From Nocardia sp. BMG51109 (GTDB taxonomy: Bacteria > Actinomycetota > Actinomycetes > Mycobacteriales > Mycobacteriaceae), in the NCBI RefSeq assembly GCF_000526215.1, contig NZ_JAFQ01000004.1, forward strand, positions 1,612,001-1,676,000: a DNA stretch of 64,000 nt, given 5' to 3'. Positions 38,431 through 48,094 of this stretch are shown piece after piece. The notes under the pieces are model-generated. The model saw only the letters and a list, made by a program, of their open reading frames with translations. It had not been told where the DNA came from and did no database searches. The position numbers and the translations under genes were made by a program. The first letter of the stretch is position 1, and the number at the start of each line of letters is the position of its first letter.

Positions 38431-38845
38431 GCGCGTTCTCCTCCAGTGCGATAACGGCTTTCGCCGTGATGTGGTCGCCCAGGCTGTCCCGGCCGATCAC
38501 CTCGATCTGGATCTCGCCTCCCTCGACCGCCGTCACGGTGCCGGACAGGGTGAGGGTGTCGCCCGCGTACAACGGCACACCCAGCCGCAGCGCAAGGGAT
38601 TTCACGATCGCCTTCGGCCCGGCCCAATCGGTGACGAACCGCTGCACCAGCCCCGTATCGGTGAGGATGTTGACGAAGATGTCCTTCGAACCGCGCTCCA
38701 CCGCTTTGTCCCGATCGTGGTGCACGTCCTGAAAGTCCCTGGTGGACAGGGCGGTACTGACTACGAACGTCGGGTCGGCGTGGATGGTCAGCTCCGGCAG
38801 CACCGTGCCCACCCGCACGGCGCCCGGGTCCACAGTGGATGTCAT
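38423..38845 (-). CDS. chsH1: MaoC-like hydratase subunit ChsH1
   Basis: 140 residues, single hot-dog domain with the hydratase motif DFQDVHHDRDKAVERGSKDIFVN, including the Asp-His pair. ChsH1 and ChsH2 form the hydratase for the steroid enoyl-CoA with a three-carbon side chain. The start overlaps chsH2 (ATGA) and follows GGAGGAGA. Orthologue of Rv3541c. Confidence 0.93.
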   Translation of the reverse strand: MTSTVDPGAVRVGTVLPELTIHADPTFVVSTALSTRDFQDVHHDRDKAVERGSKDIFVNILTDTGLVQRFVTDWAGPKAIVKSLALRLGVPLYAGDTLTLSGTVTAVEGGEIQIEVIGRDSLGDHITAKAVIALEENARD

Positions 38846-39861
38846 GCGATCTCTCCTCCTGACCGGCGTCGCTCCCGGGGCCCTCCGTGGTCACGCGAGC
38901 TGCCGCCTCCGTACCCGTCGCTCGCGGCGCGCCAGTACGGCACGGTGTTGTCGTCGTCGAGCTTCTCGAAGGCCACCTCGACCGGCTGCCCGACCCGGAC
39001 CGCATCGGGTTCGACGCCGCGCAGCTCACCGAGCACCCGCACGCCTTCCTCCAGTTCGACCAGCGCGACCACGTACGGCAGTTGCCGCCCGGGCACCTTC
39101 GGCGCGTGGTGCACGACGTAGCTGAACACCGTGCCGCGACCGGAGGCGACCAGGTAGTCGGTCGCCTTCGTCTTGTCCTCCCACAGTGCCGGGACCGGCG
39201 GATGCCGCAGCGTGCCGTCGGGCAGCCGCTGGATGCGCAGCTCGCCGACCTTGGTTCCCGCCCAGAAGAATTCGGTGTCCTGAGAGACCGTCGGCCGCGC
39301 TCGCTTGCTCAAATCATCTTGTGGCTGAGCGGGTTTCACTGTCCCGGGCGCGAACTTCAGCATCCGGAACGCCATCTCGGTGACCGGCTCGTCGCCCACG
39401 TACCAGGTCAGGATGTAGGTCGCGAACCAGCCCTCGCCGAGTCCGGTGCGCTTGGGCCCCACCAGATCCCGCAGCTTCGTGCGGGCCTGCACCCGCTCGC
39501 CGACCCGCAGGTACCGATGGTAGGTCTGCTCGCAGTTGGTAGCCACGACGGAGGTGTAGCCCGCGGCATCGAGCAGGTCGTTCACGGCGTTCATCGGATC
39601 GTCCGCCGGCCGCGCCCCGTGCAGTCCCGGCATCGTCCACACCTGCGCCATCGCCGGCGGCGCAACGATTCCCGGATGTCCCGCGTCGCGCGCGGCCTGC
39701 TCGTCGACGTAGATCGGGTTGGCATCGCCGATGGCCTCGACCCAGTTGTTGATCATGGGTTGGTTCACCGGATCGCGGGCCACCCGGGGCGCGCATTCGC
39801 CCTCCCGCATGATCCGCTCACCGGCGGCGGCGATCTGTTCCGCTGTCATGGTTTCCGGCAC
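38842..39861 (-). CDS. chsH2: MaoC/DUF35 two-domain hydratase subunit ChsH2
   Basis: 339 residues, somewhat longer than Rv3542c (311). The N-terminal MaoC-like half (INNWVEAIGDANPIYVDEQA) pairs with ChsH1. The C-terminal DUF35/OB-fold half (HPPVPALWEDKTKATDYLVAS; GRGTVFSYVVHHAPKVPG) binds Ltp2. The usual zinc cysteines are not visible in the DUF35 part. An extra Gly/Arg-rich tail (SRDHGGPRERRRSGG) accounts for much of the added length. The GTG follows AGGAG. Confidence 0.92.
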   Translation of the reverse strand: MPETMTAEQIAAAGERIMREGECAPRVARDPVNQPMINNWVEAIGDANPIYVDEQAARDAGHPGIVAPPAMAQVWTMPGLHGARPADDPMNAVNDLLDAAGYTSVVATNCEQTYHRYLRVGERVQARTKLRDLVGPKRTGLGEGWFATYILTWYVGDEPVTEMAFRMLKFAPGTVKPAQPQDDLSKRARPTVSQDTEFFWAGTKVGELRIQRLPDGTLRHPPVPALWEDKTKATDYLVASGRGTVFSYVVHHAPKVPGRQLPYVVALVELEEGVRVLGELRGVEPDAVRVGQPVEVAFEKLDDDNTVPYWRAASDGYGGGSSRDHGGPRERRRSGGEIA

Positions 39862-39870
39862 GGGAAACTC

Positions 39871-41040
39871 CTATCTCGGTACGCGCGGCAGCTGCAGCCC
39901 GGCGGTGGCGATGAGTTCACGCATGACCTCGTTGACGCCGCCGCCGAAGGTCACCACCAGGTTCTGCTTGGTGCGCCGGTCCAGCCAGCCCAGCAGCTCG
40001 GCGGTGGCCGGGTCGGCAGGATCGCCGTAGCGGCCGACGATCTCCTCGGCCAGCCGCCCGGCCTCCTGCAGCGACTCGGTGGAGTAGACCTTGGTCGCCG
40101 AGGCGTCGGCGATCACGCCGTTCGGATCGCTCTCCATACGGTCGGCATTCGCGGCCACCTGCCAGTTCAGCAGTTCGTTGAGCCGGACCATGGCGTGCAT
40201 CCGGCCGAGCATCCGCCGCACGTCCGGCTCCCCGAGCACGCCCTGCTCGCGCGCCCAGTCCTTGGCCCGGTTGTAGAGCTGCTCGATCTTGCCGGACGGC
40301 CCCAGGCTCACCCGTTCGTGATTGAGCTGGGTGGTGATCAGCTTCCAGCCGCGGTTCTCCTCGCCGACGAGCATCTCGGCCGGCACCCGCACGTTGTCGA
40401 AGTACGTGGCGTTGGTGTGGTGCGCGCCGTCGCAGGTGATGATCGGCGTCCACGTGTAGCCCGGATCCTTGGTGTCCACGATGAGGATCGTGATACCGCG
40501 GTGCCGCGACTCGGCCGTCCCCGTGCGGCAGGCCAGCCACACGTAGTCGGCCTCGTGCGCGCCGGTCGTGAAGACCTTCTGCCCGTTGACGATCCAGTCG
40601 CCGTTCGCGTCGCGCACCGCGCTGGTGCGCAGGCTGGCCAGGTCGGTGCCCGCTTCCGGCTCGGAATAGCCGATCGCGAAATGCACGTCCCCGGACAGGA
40701 TCGCGGGCAGGAACTTCTTCTTCTGCTCCTCGGTGCCGAACTGCTGCAGGGTGGGGCCGACCGTCATCAGCGTCACCAGCGGCAGCGGCACGTCGGCGCG
40801 CGCCGCCTCGTTGTAGAAGATCTGCTGTTCGAGCGGCCCGAAGCCCTGCCCGCCGTACTCCTTGGGCCAGCCGACGCCGAGCCGGCCGTCGCCGCCCATG
40901 CGCCGCACCACCGCGCGGTAGGCGTCGCCGTGCCGGTTCACCGACATCTCGGCCTCCTCCTCGGGAGTCACGAGATCGGCGAAGTACGAGCGCAATTCGT
41001 CACGCAGCCGGCGCTGCTCGGCCGTTAGGTCGATGAACAT
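39871..41040 (-). CDS. chsE2: Acyl-CoA dehydrogenase subunit ChsE2 (FadE29)
   Basis: 389 residues with acyl-CoA dehydrogenase motifs GYSEPEAGTDLASLRT, GQKVFTTGAHEADYVW and a C-terminal TFGGGVNEVMRELIA. It forms the ChsE1-ChsE2 heterotetramer that dehydrogenates the three-carbon side-chain CoA ester. GGGAG precedes the ATG. Its start overlaps chsE1 by 16 bp. Matches Rv3543c (387 residues). Confidence 0.93.
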   Translation of the reverse strand: MFIDLTAEQRRLRDELRSYFADLVTPEEEAEMSVNRHGDAYRAVVRRMGGDGRLGVGWPKEYGGQGFGPLEQQIFYNEAARADVPLPLVTLMTVGPTLQQFGTEEQKKKFLPAILSGDVHFAIGYSEPEAGTDLASLRTSAVRDANGDWIVNGQKVFTTGAHEADYVWLACRTGTAESRHRGITILIVDTKDPGYTWTPIITCDGAHHTNATYFDNVRVPAEMLVGEENRGWKLITTQLNHERVSLGPSGKIEQLYNRAKDWAREQGVLGEPDVRRMLGRMHAMVRLNELLNWQVAANADRMESDPNGVIADASATKVYSTESLQEAGRLAEEIVGRYGDPADPATAELLGWLDRRTKQNLVVTFGGGVNEVMRELIATAGLQLPRVPR

Positions 41041-42104
41041 CTGGCTCCCAATCGATCCAGCCGGAACGACGCGCCGCCGAGCCAGCGGGCGATGTCCTTG
41101 GCCTGTGAGTAGTAGCGATGCAGCGGATGGGTCATGTCCACGCCGATACCGCCGTGCAGGTGATGGCATTTCTGCATGGCCGCAGGCAGATCCGAGGCGA
41201 CGCAGTAGGCGAGCACGTCCAGGTCGTCGTCGGTGCGCTCGCGGTGCTCGGGGCTCGGATCCTCCTGGGCCAGTGCCCAATTCGCCGACACCGCGGCCGC
41301 GTGCAGCGTGCGGGACATGACGTAGACGTCGGCGATCTGCTGCGCCACCGCCTGGAATTCGGCCAGCGGCCGGCCGAACTGATGCCGGGTCCGCACGTGT
41401 TCGGCGGTCAGCGTCAGCACGCCCTTCAGCAGCCCGTCGGCGACCGAGCCGATCGACGCCAGCGCCAGCCGGTGCAGGTCGTCGAGCACCGCCGAACCGG
41501 CGCCCTCGGCCAGCAACTGTGCCGCCGGGATCTCGGCCTGCTCCAGCCGCACCGAGAATTCCGGCGCACCGGTGGAGGCCGGGCTCTCCCGCAGCGTGAC
41601 GCCCGGTGTGCCGGCGTCCACGACGGCCACCCCGGAATCGGTCGGGATCAGCAGCCAGCGGGCCCGATCGGCGTACGGCACGGCCACCTTGTTTCCGCTG
41701 ATCCGCACCACGTCGCCGTCGGTCACGGCGGTCGTCTTCGGCCGCGCGGCGAACGGCGCCCCGGGCTCGTGCAGGGCCGCGGTGAGCACGGCTCCCTCGG
41801 AGACCGCCGGAAAGACCTTCTCCGCCAACGCCTCCGGCGCCCGGCCGACCAGCGGCAGCACCCCGAACCCGAACGTGGCCAGCGCCGGCGCCTGCACGGC
41901 GTCGGTGGCCAGCTCGGTCAGCATGGCGGAAACCTCCGGCAGTCCCATGCCGTCGCCGCCGTAGCGCTCCGGTAGCGCGACCGCCAGGAGGCCGCTGTCG
42001 ACGAGTCTCGGCCAGAATTCGACATCGCGTTCGGTGTTGCGCTCCAGCAAACTCACAACAACCTCGGCGACCGCGTCCTGGCTCTCGTCCCTGTTGAAGT
42101 CCAA
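41025..42104 (-). CDS. chsE1: Acyl-CoA dehydrogenase subunit ChsE1 (FadE28)
   Basis: 359 residues of the shorter partner type, with RTRHQFGRPLAEFQAVAQQIADVY and HHLHGGIGVDMTHPLHRYY. It is the partner of ChsE2 and matches Rv3544c, though about 20 residues longer. The start appears to be TTG at 42104, 7 nt after GGGAG; no ATG or GTG is better placed. It follows fadE34 by 28 bp. Confidence 0.91.
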   Translation of the reverse strand: MDFNRDESQDAVAEVVVSLLERNTERDVEFWPRLVDSGLLAVALPERYGGDGMGLPEVSAMLTELATDAVQAPALATFGFGVLPLVGRAPEALAEKVFPAVSEGAVLTAALHEPGAPFAARPKTTAVTDGDVVRISGNKVAVPYADRARWLLIPTDSGVAVVDAGTPGVTLRESPASTGAPEFSVRLEQAEIPAAQLLAEGAGSAVLDDLHRLALASIGSVADGLLKGVLTLTAEHVRTRHQFGRPLAEFQAVAQQIADVYVMSRTLHAAAVSANWALAQEDPSPEHRERTDDDLDVLAYCVASDLPAAMQKCHHLHGGIGVDMTHPLHRYYSQAKDIARWLGGASFRLDRLGARCSST

Positions 42105-42132
42105 TGCAATGCTCCCGTGTGAGGTGTGGGAC

Positions 42133-44295
42133 TTAGCCGTGCGATTCGCGCGGGAGCCCGAGAATCCGTTCGCCGGCCACGGTCAACAGGATCTGCTCGG
42201 TACCCCCCGCGATCGATAAACAGCGTGTCAGCAGGAATTCTTTCACCAGCTCGGATTCCTGCGCGCCCGCGACACCGGCGATTTCCACGGCGAATTCCGC
42301 GACCGCCTGGCGGTGCCGGACACCGACCAGTTTGCGCACGCTGCTCTGCGGTCCCGGATCAATTCCGGCCAGCATTCGCTCGGCCGCGCGAGTCTCCAGC
42401 AACAATCCGGAAACCGATTGCGACACCAGATCGCCGATGCGGTCGGCGACCAGTTCGGCACCCGGCCCGGAACTCGGCGCGGTGGCGATCACCGCCTCCA
42501 GCGCCTCGCCGATTCCGTTGCCGCCCATGGCGACCCGCTCCGACGACAGGGTGGAACGGGCGATCTTCCAGCCCGCGCCCAGCTCGCCGACCAGGCAGTC
42601 GTCGGGGACGAACACCTCGTCCAGGAAGACCTCGGAGAAGCTCGCCTCCCCGGTGATCTGCACCAGCGGCCGGATCTCGAGGCCCGGACTGCTCATATCG
42701 ACCAGGAAGTAGCTGATTCCGCGGTGCTTCGGAACGTTCGCATCGGTACGAGCCAGGCAGATCGCCCAGTTCGCCTTCTTCGCCAAGGAGGTCCACACCT
42801 TCTGGCCCTGCAACGTCCAGCCACCGTCGACCCGGGTCGCGGTGGTGCGCAGCGCCGCCAGATCCGATCCGGCCTCGGGCTCGCTGAACAGCTGGCACCA
42901 GACCACGTCGCCGCGCAGCGTCGGCTGCGCGAAGCGCTCGATCTGCTCCGGGGTGCCGTGCTGCAGCAGCGTGGGCACCGCCCAGTTACCGATCTGGATG
43001 TCCGGCACCGTGATTCCGGCGGTGCGCACCTGCTCGTCGATCAGCGTGCGCAGGATCGGCCCGGCGCCGCGGCCGTACGGCGGCGGCCAGTGCGGCGCGA
43101 GCAGCCCCGTGTCCACGAGCGCGGCCCGCTGCTGCTCCTGCGGCAGGGCGGCGATGCGGGCCAGGTCCGCGGCCAGCTCGGTGGCGCCGGCCGCGTCGAG
43201 ACCCACGGCGTCCCAGACCCCGCCGTCGGCGTCCGGACCCGCACCCAGATCCACGCCCACGGTGCGCCGCCGGCCCGCACGCACCAGCTCGGTCACCCGG
43301 GCACGCCACACCGACCCGCCGCCGAGCAGCTGGCGCAGCGCCACCGCCCGGCGCAGGTACAGGTGCGCGTCGTGCTCCCAGGTGAACCCGATGCCGCCGA
43401 GCACCTGGATGCAGTCCTTGGCGGTCTCGACCGCGCCGTCCAGGGCTATCGACATCGCGATGGCGGACGCCAGCGGCAGTTCGTCGCTGCGCTTGTCCAC
43501 GGCCGTCGCCACGTCGGCGGCGACCGCGCGGATCTGCTCGGTCCGGCACAGCATCCACGCGCAGATGTGCTTGACCGCCTGGAACTCGCCGATCCGGCGC
43601 CCGAACTGCTCGCGCACCTTGGCGTACTCGGCGGCCGTCTCCAGACACCAGCCGGCGATCCCGGACAGCTCCGCGGCAACCAGCGCGGCGACCAGATCCC
43701 TTACCGCATGCGGGGTTTCGAAGACCCGATCGGCCGGTATCCGCACGCCGGCACAGTCCACCCGCGCCAGCGGGGTACTGGCGTCGAGCGGCGGCAATTC
43801 CTCGATCCGCACCCCCTCGGCACCCGGCTCGACCAGGCACAGGTGTTCCACGCCCGCACGCCGGACCGGGAGCAGCACGGCGGTACCCTCGGCCGCGCCC
43901 AGCACCGTATCCCAGGTCCCGGTCAGCTCCACGGCGCCGGTTCCGCTGTCCGGCACCGCAACCGGTTCGCCCAGTGCGACGCCGCAGGGCACATCCTCCG
44001 GCAAGGCCCCGCCGGTGACGAGGCCGGCGAGCGCGGTCGCGGAGACCGGCCCGCCCACCAGATCGTGTGCCGCCTGCTCGATCAGCACGGCCAGATCACC
44101 GACGGAACCGCCGGCACCACCGGCGTCCTCGGACACGGCGACACGAAAGATGCCGAGCCCCACCAGACTCGGCCAGAACTCACGCCAATAACCCGGCGAT
44201 CCGCTGCGCATCGTTGCAATCGGCCGGACCGCCGAGGCCCATCCGCGCATCGACTCCTGGACGGCTTTATGCTCGTCAGTGGTGGCGATGGTCAC
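42133..44295 (-). CDS. fadE34: Double-length acyl-CoA dehydrogenase FadE34 (ChsE3)
   Basis: 720 residues made of two fused acyl-CoA dehydrogenase units. The N-terminal half has AKVREQFGRRIGEFQAVKHI and GGIGFTWEHDAHLYLRRA; the C-terminal half has CQLFSEPEAGSDLAALRT, GQKVWTSLAKKANW and GGTEQILLTVAGERILGLPR. FadE34 (Rv3573c, 711 residues) dehydrogenates five-carbon side-chain CoA esters. The GTG at 44295 is chosen so that the KstR operator stays outside the gene. It is divergent from kstR, as in M. tuberculosis, but heads the chsE1-ltp2 genes. Confidence 0.92.
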   Translation of the reverse strand: MTIATTDEHKAVQESMRGWASAVRPIATMRSGSPGYWREFWPSLVGLGIFRVAVSEDAGGAGGSVGDLAVLIEQAAHDLVGGPVSATALAGLVTGGALPEDVPCGVALGEPVAVPDSGTGAVELTGTWDTVLGAAEGTAVLLPVRRAGVEHLCLVEPGAEGVRIEELPPLDASTPLARVDCAGVRIPADRVFETPHAVRDLVAALVAAELSGIAGWCLETAAEYAKVREQFGRRIGEFQAVKHICAWMLCRTEQIRAVAADVATAVDKRSDELPLASAIAMSIALDGAVETAKDCIQVLGGIGFTWEHDAHLYLRRAVALRQLLGGGSVWRARVTELVRAGRRRTVGVDLGAGPDADGGVWDAVGLDAAGATELAADLARIAALPQEQQRAALVDTGLLAPHWPPPYGRGAGPILRTLIDEQVRTAGITVPDIQIGNWAVPTLLQHGTPEQIERFAQPTLRGDVVWCQLFSEPEAGSDLAALRTTATRVDGGWTLQGQKVWTSLAKKANWAICLARTDANVPKHRGISYFLVDMSSPGLEIRPLVQITGEASFSEVFLDEVFVPDDCLVGELGAGWKIARSTLSSERVAMGGNGIGEALEAVIATAPSSGPGAELVADRIGDLVSQSVSGLLLETRAAERMLAGIDPGPQSSVRKLVGVRHRQAVAEFAVEIAGVAGAQESELVKEFLLTRCLSIAGGTEQILLTVAGERILGLPRESHG

Positions 44296-44330
44296 ACTCC
44301 ATACCGCCTTTCCGGCGTGACTCCCACACC

Positions 44331-44344
44331 TAGAACATGTTCTA
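44331..44344. promoter_or_regulatory. Perfect KstR operator between fadE34 and kstR
   Basis: TAGAACATGTTCTA is a complete 14-bp palindrome and a full match to TnnAACnnGTTnnA. It lies 36 bp before fadE34 and 97 bp before kstR. Confidence 0.95.
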
Positions 44345-44440
44345 ATAGCCACGTCGGGCGTAAGTCAAGACACGCTCGTCATCCGCAGCACCGGCGGCAC
44401 AGGCGCGGTAAACGACGTTTGCAGGAAAGGACTTTCACCA

Positions 44441-45130
44441 ATGGCCAGTCCCTCCCGAGAGCAGTCAGGCGACTCGGGGGCGCGGAGCAAAGACCGTCCG
44501 CGCGCAGCGTCGAATGAAGCGCGCTCGCGCGCGGTACCGGTGTCCACCCTCAGCGAAGACGAGCTCAGCTCGACCGCCCAGCGGGAGCGCCGCAAGCGGA
44601 TCCTCGACGCGACCCTGGCGCTGGCCTCGAAGGGCGGCTACGACGCGGTCCAGATGCGTGCCGTCGCCGAGCGCGCCGATGTCGCGGTCGGCACGCTGTA
44701 CCGGTACTTCCCGTCCAAGGTGCACCTGCTGGTATCGGCCCTGGCCCGCGAGTTCGAGCAGTTCGAGAGCAAACGCAAGCCGCTGGCCGGACAAACCCCC
44801 CGGGAACGCATGCACCTGATGCTCACGCAGGTCACCCGGGCCATGCAGCGCGACCCCCTACTGACCGAGGCGATGACGCGCGCGTTCATGTTCGCCGACG
44901 CCTCCGCGGCCGCCGAGGTCGACCGGGTCGGCCGGGTGATGGACCGGTTCTTCGCCCGCGCCCTGAACGAGGACGAGCCCACGGAGCGCGACCTCGCCAT
45001 CGCCCGGGTGATAAGCGACGTGTGGCTGTCGAACCTGGTCGCCTGGCTGACCCGCCGCGCGTCCGCGACCGACGTCACAGAACGCCTGGAACTCACCGTC
45101 GACCTGCTGCTCGCCTCCGAATCCGGCTAG
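44441..45130 (+). CDS. kstR: TetR-family repressor KstR of cholesterol catabolism
   Basis: 229 residues. The DNA-binding region AQRERRKRILDAT, MRAVAERADVAVGTLYRYFPSK and the C-terminal ARVISDVWLSNL and WLTRRASATDV match mycobacterial KstR (Rv3574) almost residue for residue. KstR represses the side-chain and ring A/B genes and is released by CoA thioesters of steroid acids. The N-terminal 45 residues are longer and more charged than in M. tuberculosis. A stem-loop terminator follows immediately. Confidence 0.96.
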   Translation: MASPSREQSGDSGARSKDRPRAASNEARSRAVPVSTLSEDELSSTAQRERRKRILDATLALASKGGYDAVQMRAVAERADVAVGTLYRYFPSKVHLLVSALAREFEQFESKRKPLAGQTPRERMHLMLTQVTRAMQRDPLLTEAMTRAFMFADASAAAEVDRVGRVMDRFFARALNEDEPTERDLAIARVISDVWLSNLVAWLTRRASATDVTERLELTVDLLLASESG

Positions 45131-45158
45131 GTTTGCCCGACGACCCGCGTGGCAAACC
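45130..45158 (+). terminator. kstR terminator
   Basis: GGTTTGCC and GGCAAACC form a perfect 8-bp stem around a 13-nt loop, beginning at the kstR stop codon. Confidence 0.7.
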
Positions 45159-45310
45159 GGCCAACCTACGGCAGAAGCCCGCACAATCGGGGATGCGCGC
45201 TGCGAGGCGGACGTAAACGTCTCGTATCACTGCGCGAACCGGCGAGCAAACCTTACCCAGTAGAGTTTCTCGCGCCCTGAAAAAACTCCTCCGATCACTA
45301 GGTTGGATGC

Positions 45311-47884
45311 GTGAGCGCACAGGATCTGCCACACGAACTTCGCCGTGCCTTGTCGGCGGTAGCCCGGATGCCCCGGCTGCTGGTCGCTTCGGACTACGAC
45401 GGGACCATTGCGCCCATCGTGTCCGACCCCGCGAAGGCCTATCCCCATCGGGAATCGGTGAGCGCGCTGCGCGCGCTCGCCGGCCTGACCGCCACCACGG
45501 CGGCCGTCATCTCCGGCCGGGCGCTGCGAGATCTCGCGGCGCTGTCCCGGCTGCCGGTCGAGGTACAGCTGATCGGAAGCCACGGTTCGGAATTCGACGT
45601 CGGCTTCGTCCATGCCATCGACAACGACGCCAGACAGTTACTGCGCGAGGTGCAGAACGGATTGAACGGCATCGCCGCGAACAATCCGGGCGTCACGGTC
45701 GAGATCAAGCCCGCCAGCGTGGCGCTGCATGTGCGCAACGCCTCCCCCGAGGTCGGACGTCGCGCGCTGCAGCAGGCCCGGCAGGGCCCGGCGAGCTGGG
45801 TCGGCGTGCAGGTGACCGAGGGCAAGGAGGTCATAGAGCTGGCGGTCATACAGACCGACAAGGGCGCCGCCCTCGATATAATCCGCCATCAGGAGGGCGC
45901 CTCGGCCGCGGTCTTCTTCGGCGACGACGTCACCGACGAGAAGGCGTTCGCGCGGCTGTCGGGCCCCGACGTCGGCATCAAGGTGGGCGACGGCGACAGC
46001 CGCGCCGGATACCGAGTGGCCAGCACCGAGGAGGTGGCCAAGGCCCTGGCGTTCCTGCTCGAGGAGCGGCGCACCTGGCTGGCCGGTGCCTCGGCCCCGC
46101 GAATCGAACGGCTGACCATGCTGGCCGGCCCCCGATCCAAGGCACTGGTGACCCCCGACGGCACGATCACCTGGTTCTGCCATCCGGAACCGGATTCGGC
46201 GGCGGTGTTCGCGCACCTGCTGGGCGGGCCGGAGGCCGGGCACTTCACCATCGCCCCGGAGCGTCCCGGGCTGCCGCTGTCGCAGCGCTACGTCGACGGC
46301 ACCATGACCGTCGAAACCCGCTGGGCCAGCCTGCAGGTCGTCGACTATCTGGCGCACGACATCCCGGCGGAGCGTTCCGACCTGACCCGGGTGATCACCG
46401 GCGACGCCCGCGCCGTGGTGACCTTCGCGCCGCGGCCGGAGTTCGGCCAGGTGCCGGTCAACCTCGAGCGCGAGCCGGCCGGTCTGCGCGTGCACGGCAC
46501 CAACGATCCGATCGTGCTGCGGTCGCCGGGCGTCGAGTGGCAGATCGTCGAGGAGGGTATCCATCAGACGGCGCACGCCGTGATAGATCCCTCGCGCGGC
46601 GCGGTGGTCCTGGAAATGCGCTGCGGCACCTCGGATCTCGCACCCGCCATGGTGAGCGAGCCGGAGCGCCGCCGCGAGGCCGAGCACTACTGGCGGGACT
46701 GGTCGGCGAGCTTGGAGCTGCCGCCGCTGAAGCCGGACCTGATGAAGCGGTCCGCGCTCACCCTGCGCGGATTGGTGCACGCGCCGTCCGGATCGATCAT
46801 GGCCGCGGCCACCACCTCGCTGCCGGAGGATATCGGCGGCGTCCGCAACTGGGACTACCGCTACTGCTGGCTGCGCGACGCCTCGATGACCGCGCACGCG
46901 CTGGTCAGCCTGGGTTCGATCGGCGAGGCCGAGGACTTCCTGGAGTGGGTGCACCGGGTGCTGGAGACACTGGCCGGTCCGGAACGCCTGCACCCGCTGT
47001 ACACGCTGTACGGCGAGACGCTGCCGCCGGAGGCCGTGCTCGACCAGCTGCCCGGCTACGCGGGTTCGCGTCCGGTGCGGATCGGCAACGCCGCCAACAT
47101 GCAGGTCCAGCTCGACGTGTTCGGGCCGATCGTGGATCTCATCGCCGCCCTCGCCGACGCCCGCGAGCGCAAGGGCATCACCGATCCCGCCAAGGCGCTG
47201 CCGGACCGGGACTGGGAACTGGTGCGCGCCATGGTGTCCGCGGTGCAGCGGCGCTGGCGCGAACCCGACCACGGCATCTGGGAGATCCGCGGCAACCCCC
47301 GCCACCACGTGTACTCGAAGGTGATGGGCTGGCTGACCGTCGACCGCGCGCTGCGGCTGGCCGAGAAGTTCCACCGCGGGGTCGATCCGGCCTGGCTGGA
47401 GCTGCGCGACACCATTTCCGACGAGGTCAAGGCCAAGGGCTGGAACGACGAGGTGCAGTCCTACACCGCGGCCTACGACGGCACCGACCTGGACGCGGCC
47501 ACCCTGCACATCGGGTTGAGCGGGCTGATCGAACCGTCGGATCCGCGGTTCGCCGCCACGGTGGTGGCGACCGAGGCGGAGCTGCGCAGCGGGTCGACGG
47601 TGTATCGCTACCACCACGACGACGGCCTGCCCGGCGGCGAGGGCGGCTTCCACCTGTGCGCGGCGTGGCTGGTGGAGGCGTACCTGCTGATCGGCAAGCG
47701 CTCCGACGCCGAGGCGCTGTTCGCCCAGCTGGTGGACGTGGCCGGGCCGACCGGGCTGCTGAGCGAGGAGTACGACCCCGTGGCGGAGCGCTCGCTGGGC
47801 AATCATCCGCAGGCCTACAGCCACCTGGGTCTGCTGCGCTGCGCGCAGCTGCTCAGCCAGCCGGTGCCGGCGCTGGCACAGTAG
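45311..47884 (+). CDS. Trehalose-6-phosphatase/GH15 trehalase-like fusion
   Basis: 857 residues in two enzymes. Residues 1 to about 255 are an OtsB-type HAD phosphatase: motif I SDYDGTIAPI, ISGRALRDLAAL, and motif IV FFGDDVTDEKAF. Residues about 265-850 are glycoside hydrolase family 15: GGVRNWDYRYCWLRDASM, WNDEVQSYTAAYDG and SEEYDPVAERSLGNHPQAYSHLGLL. Mycobacterial trehalase is also GH15, so the protein could turn trehalose-6-phosphate into glucose. The order and pairing differ from M. tuberculosis OtsB1, which carries a GH65-like part. GTG start; a strong terminator follows. Confidence 0.9.
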   Translation: MSAQDLPHELRRALSAVARMPRLLVASDYDGTIAPIVSDPAKAYPHRESVSALRALAGLTATTAAVISGRALRDLAALSRLPVEVQLIGSHGSEFDVGFVHAIDNDARQLLREVQNGLNGIAANNPGVTVEIKPASVALHVRNASPEVGRRALQQARQGPASWVGVQVTEGKEVIELAVIQTDKGAALDIIRHQEGASAAVFFGDDVTDEKAFARLSGPDVGIKVGDGDSRAGYRVASTEEVAKALAFLLEERRTWLAGASAPRIERLTMLAGPRSKALVTPDGTITWFCHPEPDSAAVFAHLLGGPEAGHFTIAPERPGLPLSQRYVDGTMTVETRWASLQVVDYLAHDIPAERSDLTRVITGDARAVVTFAPRPEFGQVPVNLEREPAGLRVHGTNDPIVLRSPGVEWQIVEEGIHQTAHAVIDPSRGAVVLEMRCGTSDLAPAMVSEPERRREAEHYWRDWSASLELPPLKPDLMKRSALTLRGLVHAPSGSIMAAATTSLPEDIGGVRNWDYRYCWLRDASMTAHALVSLGSIGEAEDFLEWVHRVLETLAGPERLHPLYTLYGETLPPEAVLDQLPGYAGSRPVRIGNAANMQVQLDVFGPIVDLIAALADARERKGITDPAKALPDRDWELVRAMVSAVQRRWREPDHGIWEIRGNPRHHVYSKVMGWLTVDRALRLAEKFHRGVDPAWLELRDTISDEVKAKGWNDEVQSYTAAYDGTDLDAATLHIGLSGLIEPSDPRFAATVVATEAELRSGSTVYRYHHDDGLPGGEGGFHLCAAWLVEAYLLIGKRSDAEALFAQLVDVAGPTGLLSEEYDPVAERSLGNHPQAYSHLGLLRCAQLLSQPVPALAQ

Positions 47885-47939
47885 GACCGGCCCGCAAGGA
47901 TTGCCGCGGGATCGCTTTCGGTACGCGTATCGGAATATC

Positions 47940-47975
47940 GCCGCCCCTCTCCGCTGTTCGGCGGAGAGGGGCGGC
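47940..47975 (+). terminator. Strong terminator after the trehalose fusion gene
   Basis: GCCGCCCCTCTCCGC and GCGGAGAGGGGCGGC form a perfect 15-bp stem with a 6-nt loop, TGTTCG. Confidence 0.88.
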
Positions 47976-48094
47976 GCCGTATCGGAGACCGCCGATCGTT
48001 TCGGATGTTTCGGATGTAGCTGTCGTGTCGGTCATCACAGCGGAAATCGGACAGATCGATGCCGGTGGCTATGGACACGTGCGCTACATTTAAA

